64,000 bases of DNA from Azoarcus olearius. Its GTDB lineage: Bacteria > Pseudomonadota > Gammaproteobacteria > Burkholderiales > Rhodocyclaceae. The position numbers were made by a program, and so were the translations under genes. How positions within the stretch are numbered: the first letter of the stretch is position 1; the number at the start of each line of letters is the position of its first letter. Location: contig NZ_CP016210.1 in the NCBI RefSeq assembly GCF_001682385.1, positions 1,178,001-1,242,000 on the forward strand, in the 5' to 3' direction. The notes below the pieces were generated by a model that ran no database searches, was not told the DNA's origin, and saw nothing but the letters and a program-made list of their open reading frames with translations. This document shows, one piece after another, positions 8,681 through 17,660 of this stretch.

Positions 8681-8709
8681 TTTACAGCGACGTAATGTCA
8701 CCCTATAAT
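8681..8709 (+). promoter_or_regulatory. promoter of first tRNA cassette
   Basis: TTTACA (8681-8686), a 17-bp spacer, and a perfect TATAAT (8704-8709), 15 bp before the first tRNA base. The discriminator is GC-rich (GCGCGC), the usual mark of stable-RNA promoters under stringent control. Confidence 0.85.
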
Positions 8710-8724
8710 GCGCGCTCTTTCGAC

Positions 8725-8800
<76 letters not shown>

Positions 8801-8820
8801 GTCGAAGTGGTAGTACCTCA

Positions 8821-8896
8821 GTCCCCATCGTCTAGAGGCCTAGGACACCGCCCTTTCACGGCGATAACCGGGGTTCGAATCCCCGTGGGGACGCCA
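8821..8896 (+). tRNA. tRNA-Glu (TTC)
   Basis: 76 nt with encoded CCA. The loop CTTTCAC gives anticodon TTC. The T arm GGTTCGAAT is intact. It lies 20 bp after tRNA-Ala and is identical to the copy at 9207. Confidence 0.97.
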
Positions 8897-8958
8897 AACA
8901 AGGCGTGCTGACAACGTCAGCGCGCGACGCCAGCGCAAGGTTGGCAGCAGGTCAGCGC

Positions 8959-9035
8959 GGAGTGGTAGTTCAGTCGGTTAGAATACCGGCCTGTCACGCC
9001 GGGGGTCGCGGGTTCGAGTCCCGTCCACTCCGCCA
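8959..9035 (+). tRNA. tRNA-Asp (GTC)
   Basis: 77 nt with encoded CCA. The loop CTGTCAC gives anticodon GTC; acceptor arms GGAGTGG and CCACTCC pair fully. The 12 bases before it, GCAGGTCAGCGC, are repeated before the second tRNA-Asp, so the duplicated unit includes some precursor spacer. Confidence 0.97.
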
Positions 9036-9078
9036 GTTTTTCTGCAGGTGAAACTGCAGCTAGGAAGTAGCGAAGTGC

Positions 9079-9107
9079 TTGCGGTGAGCTTAACCGAAAG
9101 CTATAAT
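9079..9107 (+). promoter_or_regulatory. promoter of second tRNA cassette
   Basis: TTGCGG (9079-9084), a 17-bp spacer and a perfect TATAAT (9102-9107), 14 bp before the second tRNA-Ala. Its sequence differs from the first cassette's promoter apart from the hexamers. Confidence 0.75.
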
Positions 9108-9121
9108 CGCCGGCTTGTTGT

Positions 9122-9197
<76 letters not shown>

Positions 9198-9206
9198 AAG
9201 GTTCAG

Positions 9207-9282
9207 GTCCCCATCGTCTAGAGGCCTAGGACACCGCCCTTTCACGGCGATAACCGGGGTTCGAATCCCCGTGGGGACGCCA
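9207..9282 (+). tRNA. tRNA-Glu (TTC), second copy
   Basis: 76 nt, identical to the gene at 8821, with encoded CCA. The spacer from tRNA-Ala is only 9 bp here, against 20 bp in the first cassette. Confidence 0.97.
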
Positions 9283-9342
9283 ATAAAGTGCGCATTGATG
9301 TAATGCGCACAAAATCGACGGAAGTCGATTGCAGGTCAGCGC

Positions 9343-9419
9343 GGAGTGGTAGTTCAGTCGGTTAGAATACCGGCCTGTCACGCCGGGGGTCGCGGGTTCG
9401 AGTCCCGTCCACTCCGCCA
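9343..9419 (+). tRNA. tRNA-Asp (GTC), second copy
   Basis: 77 nt, identical to the gene at 8959, with anticodon GTC and encoded CCA. Confidence 0.97.
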
Positions 9420-9427
9420 ATCAATAG

Positions 9428-9459
9428 ATATGGGAGCCTTCGGGCTCCCATATTTTTTT
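9428..9459 (+). terminator. intrinsic terminator of the tRNA operon
   Basis: An 11-bp perfect stem, ATATGGGAGCC with GGCTCCCATAT, closed by a TTCG tetraloop and followed by six further T. Very strong. Confidence 0.93.
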
Positions 9460-9633
9460 CTGCGCCTCCTGGCGCAACCATCTTCCCCTTCTGCCGTCAG
9501 CAGAACCCCGCCAAGACGGGGAGTCGACCATATGTATGGCTAAAAGCGTAGTGATAAGCTACATTTCTTTCCATACGCATCGGTATGGATTGGTTCGTCC
9601 GCTGCGTCGATCAAGAAAGGAGAAGACAGCACA

Positions 9634-10485
9634 ATGAGCATCAAGAAAGTAGGTGTAGTGGGTGCCGGCACGATGGGCAACGGTATCGTCCAGGCTTTCG
9701 CGGTCGCGGGCTTCGACGTGGTCATGACCGATATTGCCGACGCTGCGCTGCAGCGGGGTGTGCAGACGATCTCGGGCAGTTTCGATCGTTTGATCAAGAA
9801 GGAGAAAATGACCGGCGACGAGAAGGCTGCGGCACTTGGCCGAGTCAAGACGTCGACCGATCTGGGCGCAATGGCGGATGTTGATCTGGTGATCGAGGCC
9901 GCCACCGAGAATCTCGATCTGAAGCTGAAAATCTTCGCCCAGCTCGATTCGGTCGTGAAGGCCGACGCAATCGTCGCCAGCAATACGTCTTCGATCTCCA
10001 TCACCAAGTTGGCCGCCGCGATGAAGCGCCCCGAGCAGTTTGTCGGCATGCACTTCTTCAACCCGGTTCCGATGATGGCGCTGGTTGAACTGATCCGGGG
10101 CTTGCAGACCTCGGATGCTACCTACGCCGCGGTCGAAGCCGCAGCCAAGGCGGTCGGCAAGACGCCCGTGCAAGTGCGCAACAGCCCGGGCTTTGTGGTC
10201 AACCGACTGCTGTGCCCGATGATCAACGAGGCGATTTTCGCCCTCGGCGAGGGGCTGGCCACCGCCGCGGAGATCGACGAGGCGATGAAGCTGGGTTGCA
10301 ACCATCCCATTGGTCCGCTGGCATTGTGCGACCTGATCGGTCTCGACGTCGAACTGGCGGTGATGCAGGTGCTGTTCGAAGGATTCAAGGATCCCAAGTA
10401 CCGGCCGGCGCCCTTGCTGGTTGAAATGGTTGAAGCGGGCCGCCTCGGTCGGAAAGTGGGTAAGGGCTTCTTCGACTACGCCTGA
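9634..10485 (+). CDS. hbd: 3-hydroxybutyryl-CoA dehydrogenase
   Basis: A 283-residue 3-hydroxyacyl-CoA dehydrogenase of the short Hbd/PaaH type. It interconverts (S)-3-hydroxybutyryl-CoA and acetoacetyl-CoA with NAD(P). The N-terminal Rossmann motif GAGTMGNGI is at residues 9-17. Catalytic context [13 protein letters not shown] (His and surrounding) is near 140, and the C-terminal dimerisation domain with LCDLIGLD follows. The ATG has AGGAG 13 bp upstream. It stands alone between the tRNA terminator and a shared terminator with rho. It works on the opposite stereoisomer from PhaB, so it links to beta-oxidation, butyrate or aromatic-acid breakdown rather than PHB synthesis itself. Confidence 0.93.
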   Translation: MSIKKVGVVGAGTMGNGIVQAFAVAGFDVVMTDIADAALQRGVQTISGSFDRLIKKEKMTGDEKAAALGRVKTSTDLGAMADVDLVIEAATENLDLKLKIFAQLDSVVKADAIVASNTSSISITKLAAAMKRPEQFVGMHFFNPVPMMALVELIRGLQTSDATYAAVEAAAKAVGKTPVQVRNSPGFVVNRLLCPMINEAIFALGEGLATAAEIDEAMKLGCNHPIGPLALCDLIGLDVELAVMQVLFEGFKDPKYRPAPLLVEMVEAGRLGRKVGKGFFDYA

Positions 10486-10518
10486 GGCGCCTCGCCTAAA
10501 TTAGGCGCTACAGAAAAT

Positions 10519-10546
10519 ACAAAAGCCACCCTGGGGTGGCTTTTGT
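10519..10546. terminator. bidirectional terminator between hbd and rho
   Basis: A 12-bp perfect stem ACAAAAGCCACC / GGTGGCTTTTGT with loop CTGG. T-rich sequence follows on the plus strand and the A-rich arm gives T on the minus strand, so it can serve both convergent genes. Confidence 0.88.
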
Positions 10547-10561
10547 TTTGTGCTGTCGGGA

Positions 10562-12013
10562 CTATCCGCGCCTCATTGCATCGAAGAATTCGGCGTTGCC
10601 CTTGGTGGCCTTGACCTTGTCGAGCAGGAATTCCATCGCGTCGATGTCGTCCATGCCATACAGCAGCTTGCGCAGTATCCAGATCTTCTGCAGCACGTCC
10701 GGCTTCATTAGCAGTTCTTCGCGCCGGGTGCCGGAGCGATTCACGTTGATTGCCGGATAGACGCGCTTCTCCGCCATGCGTCGGTCGAGGTGGAGCTCCA
10801 TGTTGCCGGTGCCCTTGAACTCCTCGTAGATCACGTCGTCCATGCGGCTGCCGGTGTCGATCAGCGCGGTGGCGATGATGGTCAGCGAGCCACCTTCCTC
10901 GATGTTGCGCGCCGCACCGAAGAAACGCTTGGGTTTCTGCAGCGCATTGGCGTCGACACCGCCGGTCAACACCTTGCCGGAAGCGGGCACCACGGTGTTG
11001 TAGGCGCGGGCAAGCCGGGTAAGGGAGTCCAGCAGGATAACCACGTCCTTCTTGTGCTCGGTCAGGCGCTTGGCCTTCTCGATCACCATTTCGGCGACTT
11101 GCACATGGCGCGACGCGGGTTCGTCGAAGGTGGAGGCCACAACCTCGCCCTTCACCGACCGCTGCATCTCCGTCACTTCTTCCGGGCGCTCGTCGATCAG
11201 CAGCACGATCAACTCCACGTCCGGATGGTTGGCCGTGATCGCGTGGGCGATGTGCTGCAGCATCACCGTCTTGCCGCTCTTCGGCGGGGCGACGAGCAGG
11301 CCGCGCTGGCCTTTGCCGATCGGCGCGATCATGTCGATGATGCGGCTGGTGACATTCTCTTCGCCGCGGATCTCGCGTTCGAGCTTCAGGCACTCCTGCG
11401 GATGCAGCGGCGTGAGGTTCTCGAACAGGATCTTGTGCTTGCACTCTTCCGGCGGTCGCCCGTTGATCTTGTCGAGCTTGACCAGCGCAAAGTAGCGTTC
11501 GCCATCCTTCGGGGTGCGGATCTCGCCCTCGATGGTGTCGCCGGTGTGCAGATTGAAACGCCGGATCTGCGAGGGCGACACGTAGATGTCGTCCGTACCC
11601 GCCAGGTACGAGGTGTCGGGCGAGCGCAGGAAGCCGAAGCCGTCTGGCAGGACTTCAAGCGCGCCGTCGCCGTAGATCGGCTCGCCCTTGCGCGCACGAT
11701 TCTTCAGCAGCGCGAAGACGAGTTCCTGCTTGCGGAGCCGGTTCGCACCCTCGATTTCGTTGGCAACCGCCATTTCCAGCAGCTGGCTCACATGCAGAGC
11801 TTTCAGCTCCGACAGATGCAAGGCCGCAGCAGCCGTGGATTCGGCGGACGAAGCAGAACCCTCTTCCATCGCCAGCTCGGCATCGAGCAGGTCGAGTTCG
11901 GAGGTGTTGCCTTGGGGAGAATTACCGTCGCGGTTGCGGGCACCCCTGCGGCGGGTCCGCGAAGCACCGCGAGAACGGGCCGGAGTCGCCTCCGGCTTAG
12001 ATGTTGCTGTCAA
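10562..12013 (-). CDS. rho: transcription termination factor Rho, with N-terminal extension
   Basis: Rho is the hexameric RNA-dependent helicase that ends transcription. The RNA-binding cold-shock-like domain ([21 protein letters not shown]) and the ATPase core (Walker [33 protein letters not shown]) are intact. The conserved core begins LHLSELK at residue 65 of the longest frame. The frame is open upstream as far as a TTG at 12013 inside trxA (483 residues). Internal options are ATG at 11869 (435 residues) or TTG at 11821, which gives 419 residues, the E. coli length. The extension starts arginine-rich and turns acidic. Its codons from about residue 30 look like coding sequence, so the long form is given. 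The start is uncertain. Confidence 0.9.
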   Translation of the reverse strand: MTATSKPEATPARSRGASRTRRRGARNRDGNSPQGNTSELDLLDAELAMEEGSASSAESTAAAALHLSELKALHVSQLLEMAVANEIEGANRLRKQELVFALLKNRARKGEPIYGDGALEVLPDGFGFLRSPDTSYLAGTDDIYVSPSQIRRFNLHTGDTIEGEIRTPKDGERYFALVKLDKINGRPPEECKHKILFENLTPLHPQECLKLEREIRGEENVTSRIIDMIAPIGKGQRGLLVAPPKSGKTVMLQHIAHAITANHPDVELIVLLIDERPEEVTEMQRSVKGEVVASTFDEPASRHVQVAEMVIEKAKRLTEHKKDVVILLDSLTRLARAYNTVVPASGKVLTGGVDANALQKPKRFFGAARNIEEGGSLTIIATALIDTGSRMDDVIYEEFKGTGNMELHLDRRMAEKRVYPAINVNRSGTRREELLMKPDVLQKIWILRKLLYGMDDIDAMEFLLDKVKATKGNAEFFDAMRRG

Positions 12014-12323
12014 TGAAAGCAGTCAGTTGAGATTTGGACAGGGCGCCAACCTTGGTCGCCTCGATGTTGCCGCCCTTGAAGATCATCAGGGTCGGAATGC
12101 CACGGATGCCGTACTTGGCCGGCGTTTCCTGGTTTTCGTCGATGTTGAGCTTGGCGACCTTGAGCTTGCCGGCGTAGTCTTTGGCAACTTCGTCAAGGAT
12201 CGGCGCAATCATCTTGCACGGGCCGCACCATTCAGCCCAGTAGTCGACCAGGACGGGCGTCTGGGACTGCAGTACCTCGGCCTCAAAGCTGCCATCGGTC
12301 ACATAATGGATATGCTCGCTCAT
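11997..12323 (-). CDS. trxA: thioredoxin 1
   Basis: A 108-residue cytoplasmic thioredoxin that reduces protein disulfides with electrons from thioredoxin reductase. The active site WCGPC is at residues 32-36 and the cis-proline segment GIPTL follows near 75. The length equals E. coli TrxA. A GAGGAA ribosome site precedes the ATG. It is upstream of rho on the same strand, an order conserved in many proteobacteria, and its last 17 bases overlap the longest rho reading frame. The divergent ferredoxin gene shares the 295-bp upstream region. Confidence 0.97.
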   Translation of the reverse strand: MSEHIHYVTDGSFEAEVLQSQTPVLVDYWAEWCGPCKMIAPILDEVAKDYAGKLKVAKLNIDENQETPAKYGIRGIPTLMIFKGGNIEATKVGALSKSQLTAFIDSNI

Positions 12324-12618
12324 GATTCCTCACATCAGGGGTGACGGTATTGTGTGTCGGGGGGCGTTGGGTCGCGGGAGCGGTGAGGCCCTGCGGGGCC
12401 CGAAGGACCAGGGTGCGACGAAGCCACCCCGGGAAGTTTTCGCGAAGTTATGTCAAGGCGCGGCCTCCGTCAAGAAAAAGTGCGGCGCGGCGGATAGGGA
12501 GTTGTCCTGACGTGGCAAAAAGCCACACGCCTGACTACTATTGCAAGCCCATCGCGCGCGACCGCGGGTTCCTTTCCGCGCGGCCGGGTGGGCGAATCCA
12601 AGAAAGTGAGTGAGCAAA
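12324..12618. other. divergent intergenic region trxA / fdxA
   Basis: 295 bp that must hold both promoters. A small hairpin GTGGC-AAAAA-GCCAC lies near 12512-12526. On the minus strand TTGACG is followed 17 bp later by TAACTT, a weak candidate trxA promoter. I see no coding frame here and no convincing plus-strand promoter. Confidence 0.4.
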
Positions 12619-12942
12619 ATGGCCTACGTGGTGACCGAATCCTGTATTCGCTGCAAGTACACCGACTGCGTCGACGTGTGTCCGGTCGACTGCTTCCGCG
12701 AGGGGGAGAACTTTCTCGTCATCGATCCGGAGGAGTGCATCGACTGCACGCTGTGCGTAGCCGAGTGCCCGGTCGAAGCGATCTACGCGGAAGACGACGT
12801 GCCTGCGGATCAGCAGCAGTTCATTGCCCTGAATGCTGAGCTTGCCCGTACCTGGAAGCCGATCGTGGAGCGCAAGGAGCCTCTGCCGGATGCTGAGCAG
12901 TGGGCCAAGGTCAAGGGAAAAACCGGCGAACTGAAGCGCTGA
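12619..12942 (+). CDS. fdxA: seven-iron ferredoxin (3Fe-4S / 4Fe-4S)
   Basis: A 107-residue electron carrier of the FdxA type. N-terminal cysteines 9, 12, 17 and 21 with Cys25, then [12 protein letters not shown] at 40-51, match the Azotobacter-type ferredoxin with one 3Fe-4S and one 4Fe-4S cluster. The 50-residue C-terminal tail is also typical. I start it at ATG 12619, because the family begins with MxxVVT; an in-frame GTG at 12610 would add three residues. It is divergent from trxA and followed 71 bp later by a CBS-domain gene. Partner enzymes cannot be told from here. Confidence 0.93.
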   Translation: MAYVVTESCIRCKYTDCVDVCPVDCFREGENFLVIDPEECIDCTLCVAECPVEAIYAEDDVPADQQQFIALNAELARTWKPIVERKEPLPDAEQWAKVKGKTGELKR

Positions 12943-13013
12943 GTGTCGATTACGCCTGAACGGGCGTCGTGCGGCTGGAACAACGATAAGCAATTGCGGG
13001 TAGGGAGAACATC

Positions 13014-13463
13014 ATGCTGGTAAGCGAAATTCTCGCGATCAAGGGGAAGGTGCTGTACACGATCGCACCCAACCGAAGCCTGGCCGAGGCCGTGACCATC
13101 ATGACCGAGCAGGACGTGGGCTCGCTGGTGGTGTTTGCGCAGGGGCAGATGGCCGGGCTGCTCACATTCCGTGAGGTTCTCCAGGCCGTGCATAAGGGCG
13201 GCGGCGGCTGGGAAAGCCTGCCGGTGGAAACCGCCATGCTGAAGGGGCCGCTTACCGCGGCGCCGACGATGGAGATGGACGAATTGCGCCGGCTCATGGT
13301 CGATCGCCATCAGCGCTATCTTCCGGTGATGGATGGCAACACGCTGCTCGGCGTCGTGAGTTTTCACGACGTGGCGAAGGCGGTGCTCGAGGAGCAGAGC
13401 TTCGAAAACCGCATGCTGAAGAACTACATTCGCAACTGGCCGGCGGAAGAAGGCGAGGCCTGA
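13014..13463 (+). CDS. two-CBS-domain protein
   Basis: A 149-residue protein made almost entirely of a pair of CBS motifs (about residues 8-65 and 75-132), which form one adenosyl-nucleotide-binding Bateman module. Recognisable CBS signatures are LAEAVTIMTEQDVGSLVVF, followed by GLLTFREVLQAV in the first repeat, and RYLPVMDGNTLLGVVSFHDV in the second. There is no attached catalytic domain, so it is probably a stand-alone nucleotide sensor or regulator. GGGAG is 8 bp before the ATG. It may share a transcript with fdxA. The target is unknown. Confidence 0.85.
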   Translation: MLVSEILAIKGKVLYTIAPNRSLAEAVTIMTEQDVGSLVVFAQGQMAGLLTFREVLQAVHKGGGGWESLPVETAMLKGPLTAAPTMEMDELRRLMVDRHQRYLPVMDGNTLLGVVSFHDVAKAVLEEQSFENRMLKNYIRNWPAEEGEA

Positions 13464-13602
13464 GTCCGGTCCTTTCCGGGCCCCCCGTTCGCCGGGCGAG
13501 GGGCCTGTGGTCCGCCAGGGCTGGTGCACCACGATTCGGTGCGTTTGTGCTGGTGCGTGATCGCCCGGTCCGTTCCGGCCGGCCCCATCCCTTGTCGCGG
13601 AG

Positions 13603-15294
13603 ATGAGCGTGGACAAGATCTGGCTGAAGAGCTACCCCGCTGGCGTACCCGCAGAAGTCGATGTCGGAGAGTTCGCTTCGATCGGTGATCTCTTCGAACA
13701 GGGCGTGCGTCGGTATGGCTCGCGGCCGGCGTATATCTGCATGGGGCGGTCGCTCGCTTACGACGAACTCGACGTGCTCGTGAGCCGGTTCGCCGCCTAC
13801 CTGCAGGGAGAACTCAAGCTGGCGCGCGGGGCGCGGGTGGCGTTGATGATGCCGAACGTCCTGCAATATCCGGTGGCGATGTTTGCGGCGCTACGCGCGG
13901 GCTATACCGTCGTCAACGTCAATCCGCTTTACACCGCGCGCGAACTCGAACATCAGCTGCGGGACGCCGCGGCCGAAGCAGTGATCCTGCTGGAAAACTT
14001 CGCCCACACGCTTGAAATGGTGGTGCAGCACCTGCCGATCCGGCATGTGGTGGTGACCAGCGTGGGAGATCTGCTCGGCTTTCCGAAAGGTGCCGTGGTC
14101 GACTTCGTCCTGCGTCGGGTGCGCAAGCTCGTGCCGCCCTGGAAACTGCCGGGCGCGGTGCGCTTCCGGGAGGCATTGGCCGCTGGCGCCAAGCACACTT
14201 TCCGCCCGGCGGACGTCGGCCACGACGACATCGCCTACCTGCAGTACACCGGCGGCACCACCGGGACGGCCAAGGGCGCCATCCTCACTCACGGCAACAT
14301 CATCGCCAACCTGCAGCAGGCGCATGCGTGGATCCGGCCCCAGGTGCGGGAGGGGGTGGAGGTCATCATTACCGCGCTGCCGCTCTATCACATCTTCTCG
14401 CTCACGGCGAACTGCCTCACGTTTTTCAAGATCGGTGCGACCAATGTCCTGATCACCAATCCGCGTGACATCCGGGGCTTCGTGAAAGAGTTGGGGAAGC
14501 ACCGGTTCACTGCCATCACCGGGGTCAATACGCTCTTCAACGCATTGCTCAACAATCCGGATTTCGCCCGGTTGGACTTTTCGGCGCTCCACATCACGCT
14601 CGGCGGAGGCATGGCGGTGCAGCAGGCGGTGGCGGAGAAGTGGCGTGCGGTGACCGGCGTTCCGCTGATCGAGGCCTACGGGCTGACCGAAACCTCGCCC
14701 GCAGTGGCAATCAACCCACTCGACCTGAAGGCCTTCAACCATTCCATCGGCCTGCCGGTGCCGTCGACCGAGGTCAGCATTCGCGACGACGACGGCGTCG
14801 AGCAGCCGCCGGGGCAGCGCGGCGAATTGTGCGTACGCGGCCCACAGGTGACGCGTGGCTACTGGAACCGGCCGGAGGACAGTGCCCGCGCGTTTACGCC
14901 GGATGGCTTCCTGCGTACCGGCGATATCGCGGTGATGGACGAGGCGGGTTATCTTCGTATCGTCGACCGCAAGAAGGACATGATCCTGGTCTCCGGCTTC
15001 AACGTGTATCCGAACGAGGTGGAGGATGTGGTCGCCAGTCATCCGGGGGTGCTGGAGGTGGCGGCGGTCGGCGTACCGGACGCACGCAGCGGTGAGGCTG
15101 TGAAAGTCTTCGTGGTGCGGAAGGATGCCTCGCTGACCGAGGCCGACTTGATTGCCTACTGCCGCGAAAACCTCACGGCTTACAAGGTGCCGCACCGCGT
15201 GGTGTTCCGCGAGTCGCTGCCGAAGACCAACGTGGGCAAGATATTGCGCCGCGCGCTGCGCGACGAGGACGAGGCGGCGGCCCGGCAGCCCTGA
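13603..15294 (+). CDS. fadD: long-chain fatty acid-CoA ligase
   Basis: A 563-residue adenylate-forming enzyme that activates fatty acids to acyl-CoA. It resembles E. coli FadD (561 residues) from its first residues ([13 protein letters not shown]) through [13 protein letters not shown]. The AMP-binding P-loop [12 protein letters not shown] is near 219-230, and the adenylation motif [10 protein letters not shown] near 352-361. The hinge and C-terminal motif [22 protein letters not shown] and the final catalytic lysine in TNVGKILRR are present. It probably associates with the inner membrane from the cytoplasmic side. The nearest downstream genes are ilv genes with their own leader, so it stands alone. 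Confidence 0.93.
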   Translation: MSVDKIWLKSYPAGVPAEVDVGEFASIGDLFEQGVRRYGSRPAYICMGRSLAYDELDVLVSRFAAYLQGELKLARGARVALMMPNVLQYPVAMFAALRAGYTVVNVNPLYTARELEHQLRDAAAEAVILLENFAHTLEMVVQHLPIRHVVVTSVGDLLGFPKGAVVDFVLRRVRKLVPPWKLPGAVRFREALAAGAKHTFRPADVGHDDIAYLQYTGGTTGTAKGAILTHGNIIANLQQAHAWIRPQVREGVEVIITALPLYHIFSLTANCLTFFKIGATNVLITNPRDIRGFVKELGKHRFTAITGVNTLFNALLNNPDFARLDFSALHITLGGGMAVQQAVAEKWRAVTGVPLIEAYGLTETSPAVAINPLDLKAFNHSIGLPVPSTEVSIRDDDGVEQPPGQRGELCVRGPQVTRGYWNRPEDSARAFTPDGFLRTGDIAVMDEAGYLRIVDRKKDMILVSGFNVYPNEVEDVVASHPGVLEVAAVGVPDARSGEAVKVFVVRKDASLTEADLIAYCRENLTAYKVPHRVVFRESLPKTNVGKILRRALRDEDEAAARQP

Positions 15295-15310
15295 TTTCGC
15301 ACAACAGGGC

Positions 15311-15340
15311 TTGTGCTCGCCGCCGCACGGCGCTTAAACT
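15311..15340 (+). promoter_or_regulatory. possible promoter of the ilvBN leader
   Basis: TTGTGC (15311-15316), an 18-bp spacer and TAAACT (15335-15340) would start transcription near 15347, about 20 bases before the leader-peptide ATG. Both hexamers are imperfect (3/6 and 4/6 matches). Confidence 0.4.
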
Positions 15341-15366
15341 TGCGGCCTGTTTCTGAATTTCAAGCC

Positions 15367-15444
15367 ATGTTCCGTTCCGCTTCCCTTCCTGTCGTAGCCC
15401 TGTCCGTACGCGTAGTAGTAGGCGTAGGCGGTCGCGCGTCGTAG
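15367..15444 (+). CDS. valine-rich leader peptide of ilvBN (IvbL-like)
   Basis: A 25-codon reading frame, ATG 15367 to TAG 15444. It has seven valines, five of them in SVRVVVGVGG near the end (residues 13-22). Six of the seven are GTA, a codon that is uncommon in this GC-rich genome. The pattern closely resembles the E. coli IvbL leader, which also has a Val-Arg-Val run. It is followed 34 bases later by a strong terminator and then by ilvBN, the arrangement of a transcription attenuator: ribosomes stalling at Val codons when Val-tRNA is scarce would prevent termination. No strong ribosome site is visible before its ATG. Confidence 0.78.
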   Translation: MFRSASLPVVALSVRVVVGVGGRAS

Positions 15445-15478
15445 CGGATAAGGGCACAGGCAAACCACAGCATTCCCC

Positions 15479-15520
15479 AACCCCCGCCGGCGCGAAATGC
15501 CGGCGGGGGTTTTTGTTTTT
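15479..15520 (+). terminator. attenuator terminator ahead of ilvBN
   Basis: A 12-bp stem AACCCCCGCCGG (15479-15490) with CCGGCGGGGGTT (15500-15511) is followed by TTTT-G-TTTTT. Upstream, CCTGT and GCCCT (15388-15401, inside the leader frame) can pair with AGGGCACAGG (15451-15460), a candidate competing stem enclosing the Val codons. Confidence 0.85.
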
Positions 15521-15565
15521 CTGGCCGCCGGCATCTAGCTCCGAACCTGATCGAAGGAGATGACG

Positions 15566-17233
15566 ATGAACCAGATGACCGGCGCAGAACTGATCGTGCG
15601 CCTGCTCGAGCGCCAGGGCGTGCGCACCATTGCCGGGATTCCCGGCGGCGCGATCCTGCCGCTCTATGACGCGCTCTCGCAAAGCGACCTGATCGAACAC
15701 GTGCTGGCTCGCCACGAACAAGGCGCGGGCTTCATGGCCCAGGGTATGGCGCGGGTGTCCGGCGTGCCGGGCGTGTGCTTTGCCTCCAGCGGTCCTGGCG
15801 CCACGAACCTTGTCACCGCCATCGCGGACGCCCAACTCGATTCGATCCCGATGGTGGCGATCACCGGTCAGGTGCCGCTGCCGATGATCGGCACCGATGC
15901 TTTCCAGGAAGTCGATATCTACGGCATGACGGTGCCGATCACCAAGCACAACTTCCTGGTGCGTTCGGCCGAAGAACTGCTGAAGGTGATTCCCGAGGCG
16001 TTTCGCATCGCGATGTCCGGGCGCCCGGGACCCGTGCTGGTCGACGTGCCCAAGGACGTGCAGAACCAGCGCATCGAGTTCGCCGAGTTTCCGCCGCCGG
16101 CGGGCCGCGACGCGGTGCCGGCGCTCGACGCCGCGGCGATCGACCGTGCCGCCGCGATGATCAACGAAGCCGAACGTCCGGTGCTCTACCTCGGCGGTGG
16201 CGTCATCCACTCCGGCGCTTCGGCGCAGGCGGTCACGCTGGCCGAGCAGGCGGGCCTGCCGACCACGATGACGCTGATGGCGCTTGGGGCGATAGCGGTG
16301 GACCACCCGCTGTCCATCGGCATGCTCGGCATGCACGGTGCCCGCTATACCAACTACGTGCTCGAAGAGGCCGACCTGCTGGTCTGTGTCGGCGCGCGCT
16401 TCGACGACCGCGCGATCGGCCGGGCGGCGCAGTTCTGTCCCGGCGCCCGCATCGTTCATATCGACGTCGATCCGTCCGAGCTGCACAAGATCAAGACCGC
16501 ACACGTGGCGATCCACGGCGACGTCGCGGCGGTGCTCGATGCGCTGTTGCCGAAGGTGAAGGTGCAACTGCGCAAGCGCTGGCTGTCCCACGTCGAAAGC
16601 CTGAAGTCCCGGTTCCCGATGCAGATGCCGGACCTCGACGATCCGCGCAGCCATTACGGCCTGATCCATGCCGTGGCGGCGGCCCTCGACGACGAGGCGG
16701 TGATCGCCACCGATGTCGGCCAGCATCAGATGTGGGTGGCGCAGGCCTATCCGTTCCGGCGCGCGCGCCAGTGGCTCACGTCCGGCGGGCTGGGCACGAT
16801 GGGTTTCGGCATGCCGACCGCGATCGGTGCGGCGCTGGCCGCGCCCGAACGCACCGTGGTGTGTTTTTCCGGTGATGGCAGCCTGCAGATGAACATCCAG
16901 GAACTGGCCACGCTGGCCGAGCTGGGGCTCAACGTCAAGATCGTGCTGATGAACAACAATTCGCTCGGCCTGGTGTACCAGCAACAGAACCTGTTCTACG
17001 GCAAGCGCACCTTCGCGTCCAAGTATCGCGGTGGTCCGGACTTCTGCCGCATTGCCGAGGGCTATGGCATCGCCGCGGTCGATCTCGACGCGAGCGACAA
17101 CCCCCGCGCGACGCTGGCCGAAGCCCTGCAGGCGCCGGGGCCGTGCCTGATCCATGCCTCGATCGACCGCGAGCAGTTTGTCTACCCCATGGTGCCGCCG
17201 GGCGCCGCCAACACCGAAATGATCGGAGGCTGA
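15566..17233 (+). CDS. ilvB: acetohydroxyacid synthase I, large subunit
   Basis: The ThDP- and FAD-dependent enzyme that joins two pyruvates to acetolactate, or pyruvate plus 2-oxobutyrate to acetohydroxybutyrate, the first common step to valine, leucine and isoleucine. The catalytic Glu is Glu51 in ARHEQGAGF. The ThDP motif [15 protein letters not shown] followed by MNNNSLG is near 433-465. I use the second ATG (555 residues) because AAGGAG ends 6 bp before it; the first ATG at 15560 touches the ribosome site. The sequence and the short partner resemble E. coli isoenzyme I (IlvBN) rather than the IlvIH pair usual in this group. Confidence 0.93.
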   Translation: MNQMTGAELIVRLLERQGVRTIAGIPGGAILPLYDALSQSDLIEHVLARHEQGAGFMAQGMARVSGVPGVCFASSGPGATNLVTAIADAQLDSIPMVAITGQVPLPMIGTDAFQEVDIYGMTVPITKHNFLVRSAEELLKVIPEAFRIAMSGRPGPVLVDVPKDVQNQRIEFAEFPPPAGRDAVPALDAAAIDRAAAMINEAERPVLYLGGGVIHSGASAQAVTLAEQAGLPTTMTLMALGAIAVDHPLSIGMLGMHGARYTNYVLEEADLLVCVGARFDDRAIGRAAQFCPGARIVHIDVDPSELHKIKTAHVAIHGDVAAVLDALLPKVKVQLRKRWLSHVESLKSRFPMQMPDLDDPRSHYGLIHAVAAALDDEAVIATDVGQHQMWVAQAYPFRRARQWLTSGGLGTMGFGMPTAIGAALAAPERTVVCFSGDGSLQMNIQELATLAELGLNVKIVLMNNNSLGLVYQQQNLFYGKRTFASKYRGGPDFCRIAEGYGIAAVDLDASDNPRATLAEALQAPGPCLIHASIDREQFVYPMVPPGAANTEMIGG

Positions 17234-17550
17234 TGATGATCGAACAGGTTGCCGACCCGCTGCCCCAAGCGGGCTTTGCCAAGGTTGTGCTCGAACTGGA
17301 AGTGCGCAACCACCCCGGCGTGATGAGCCACATCTGCAATCTCTTCGCGCGACGGGCATTCAACGTCGAGGGCATCCTGTGCATGCCTGTGTCGGACGGC
17401 AAGAAGAGCCGGATCTGGCTGCTGGTGTTCGAGGATCAGCGCCTCGAGCAGATGCTGCGCCAGCTCGAGAAGCTCGAGGACGTCCTTGCCGTGCGCCGGC
17501 ACGGCGCAGAGCACGAAGTCTTCGAGCGGCTGGAGGACTTCTTCCACTAA
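17233..17550 (+). CDS. ilvN: acetohydroxyacid synthase I, regulatory subunit
   Basis: A 105-residue single ACT-domain subunit that activates IlvB and carries valine feedback inhibition. It is close to E. coli IlvN (96 residues), sharing [21 protein letters not shown] and DQRLEQM, and it lacks the second domain of IlvH-type subunits. The ATG overlaps the ilvB stop by one base, with GGAGG 3 bp upstream, so translation is coupled. A following in-frame ATG would shorten it by one residue. No terminator is seen before aroC, 110 bp downstream. Confidence 0.93.
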   Translation: MMIEQVADPLPQAGFAKVVLELEVRNHPGVMSHICNLFARRAFNVEGILCMPVSDGKKSRIWLLVFEDQRLEQMLRQLEKLEDVLAVRRHGAEHEVFERLEDFFH

Positions 17551-17660
17551 GACAGGCGGGGAGGGCGGCGGGGCGCGTGTGCTAAACTCCGTCGCCTGTC
17601 CCGGCCGCCTCCGCGGCCCGCAACCGGCCGCTTTCCGGCTGTCTTTCGGCGAGTTTCCCC

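Noticed and set aside
15173-17359. 728-codon minus-strand frame across ilvB
   Set aside because: It spans the ilv leader, terminator and ilvB in antisense. No domain is recognisable and composition follows the complement of real codons.
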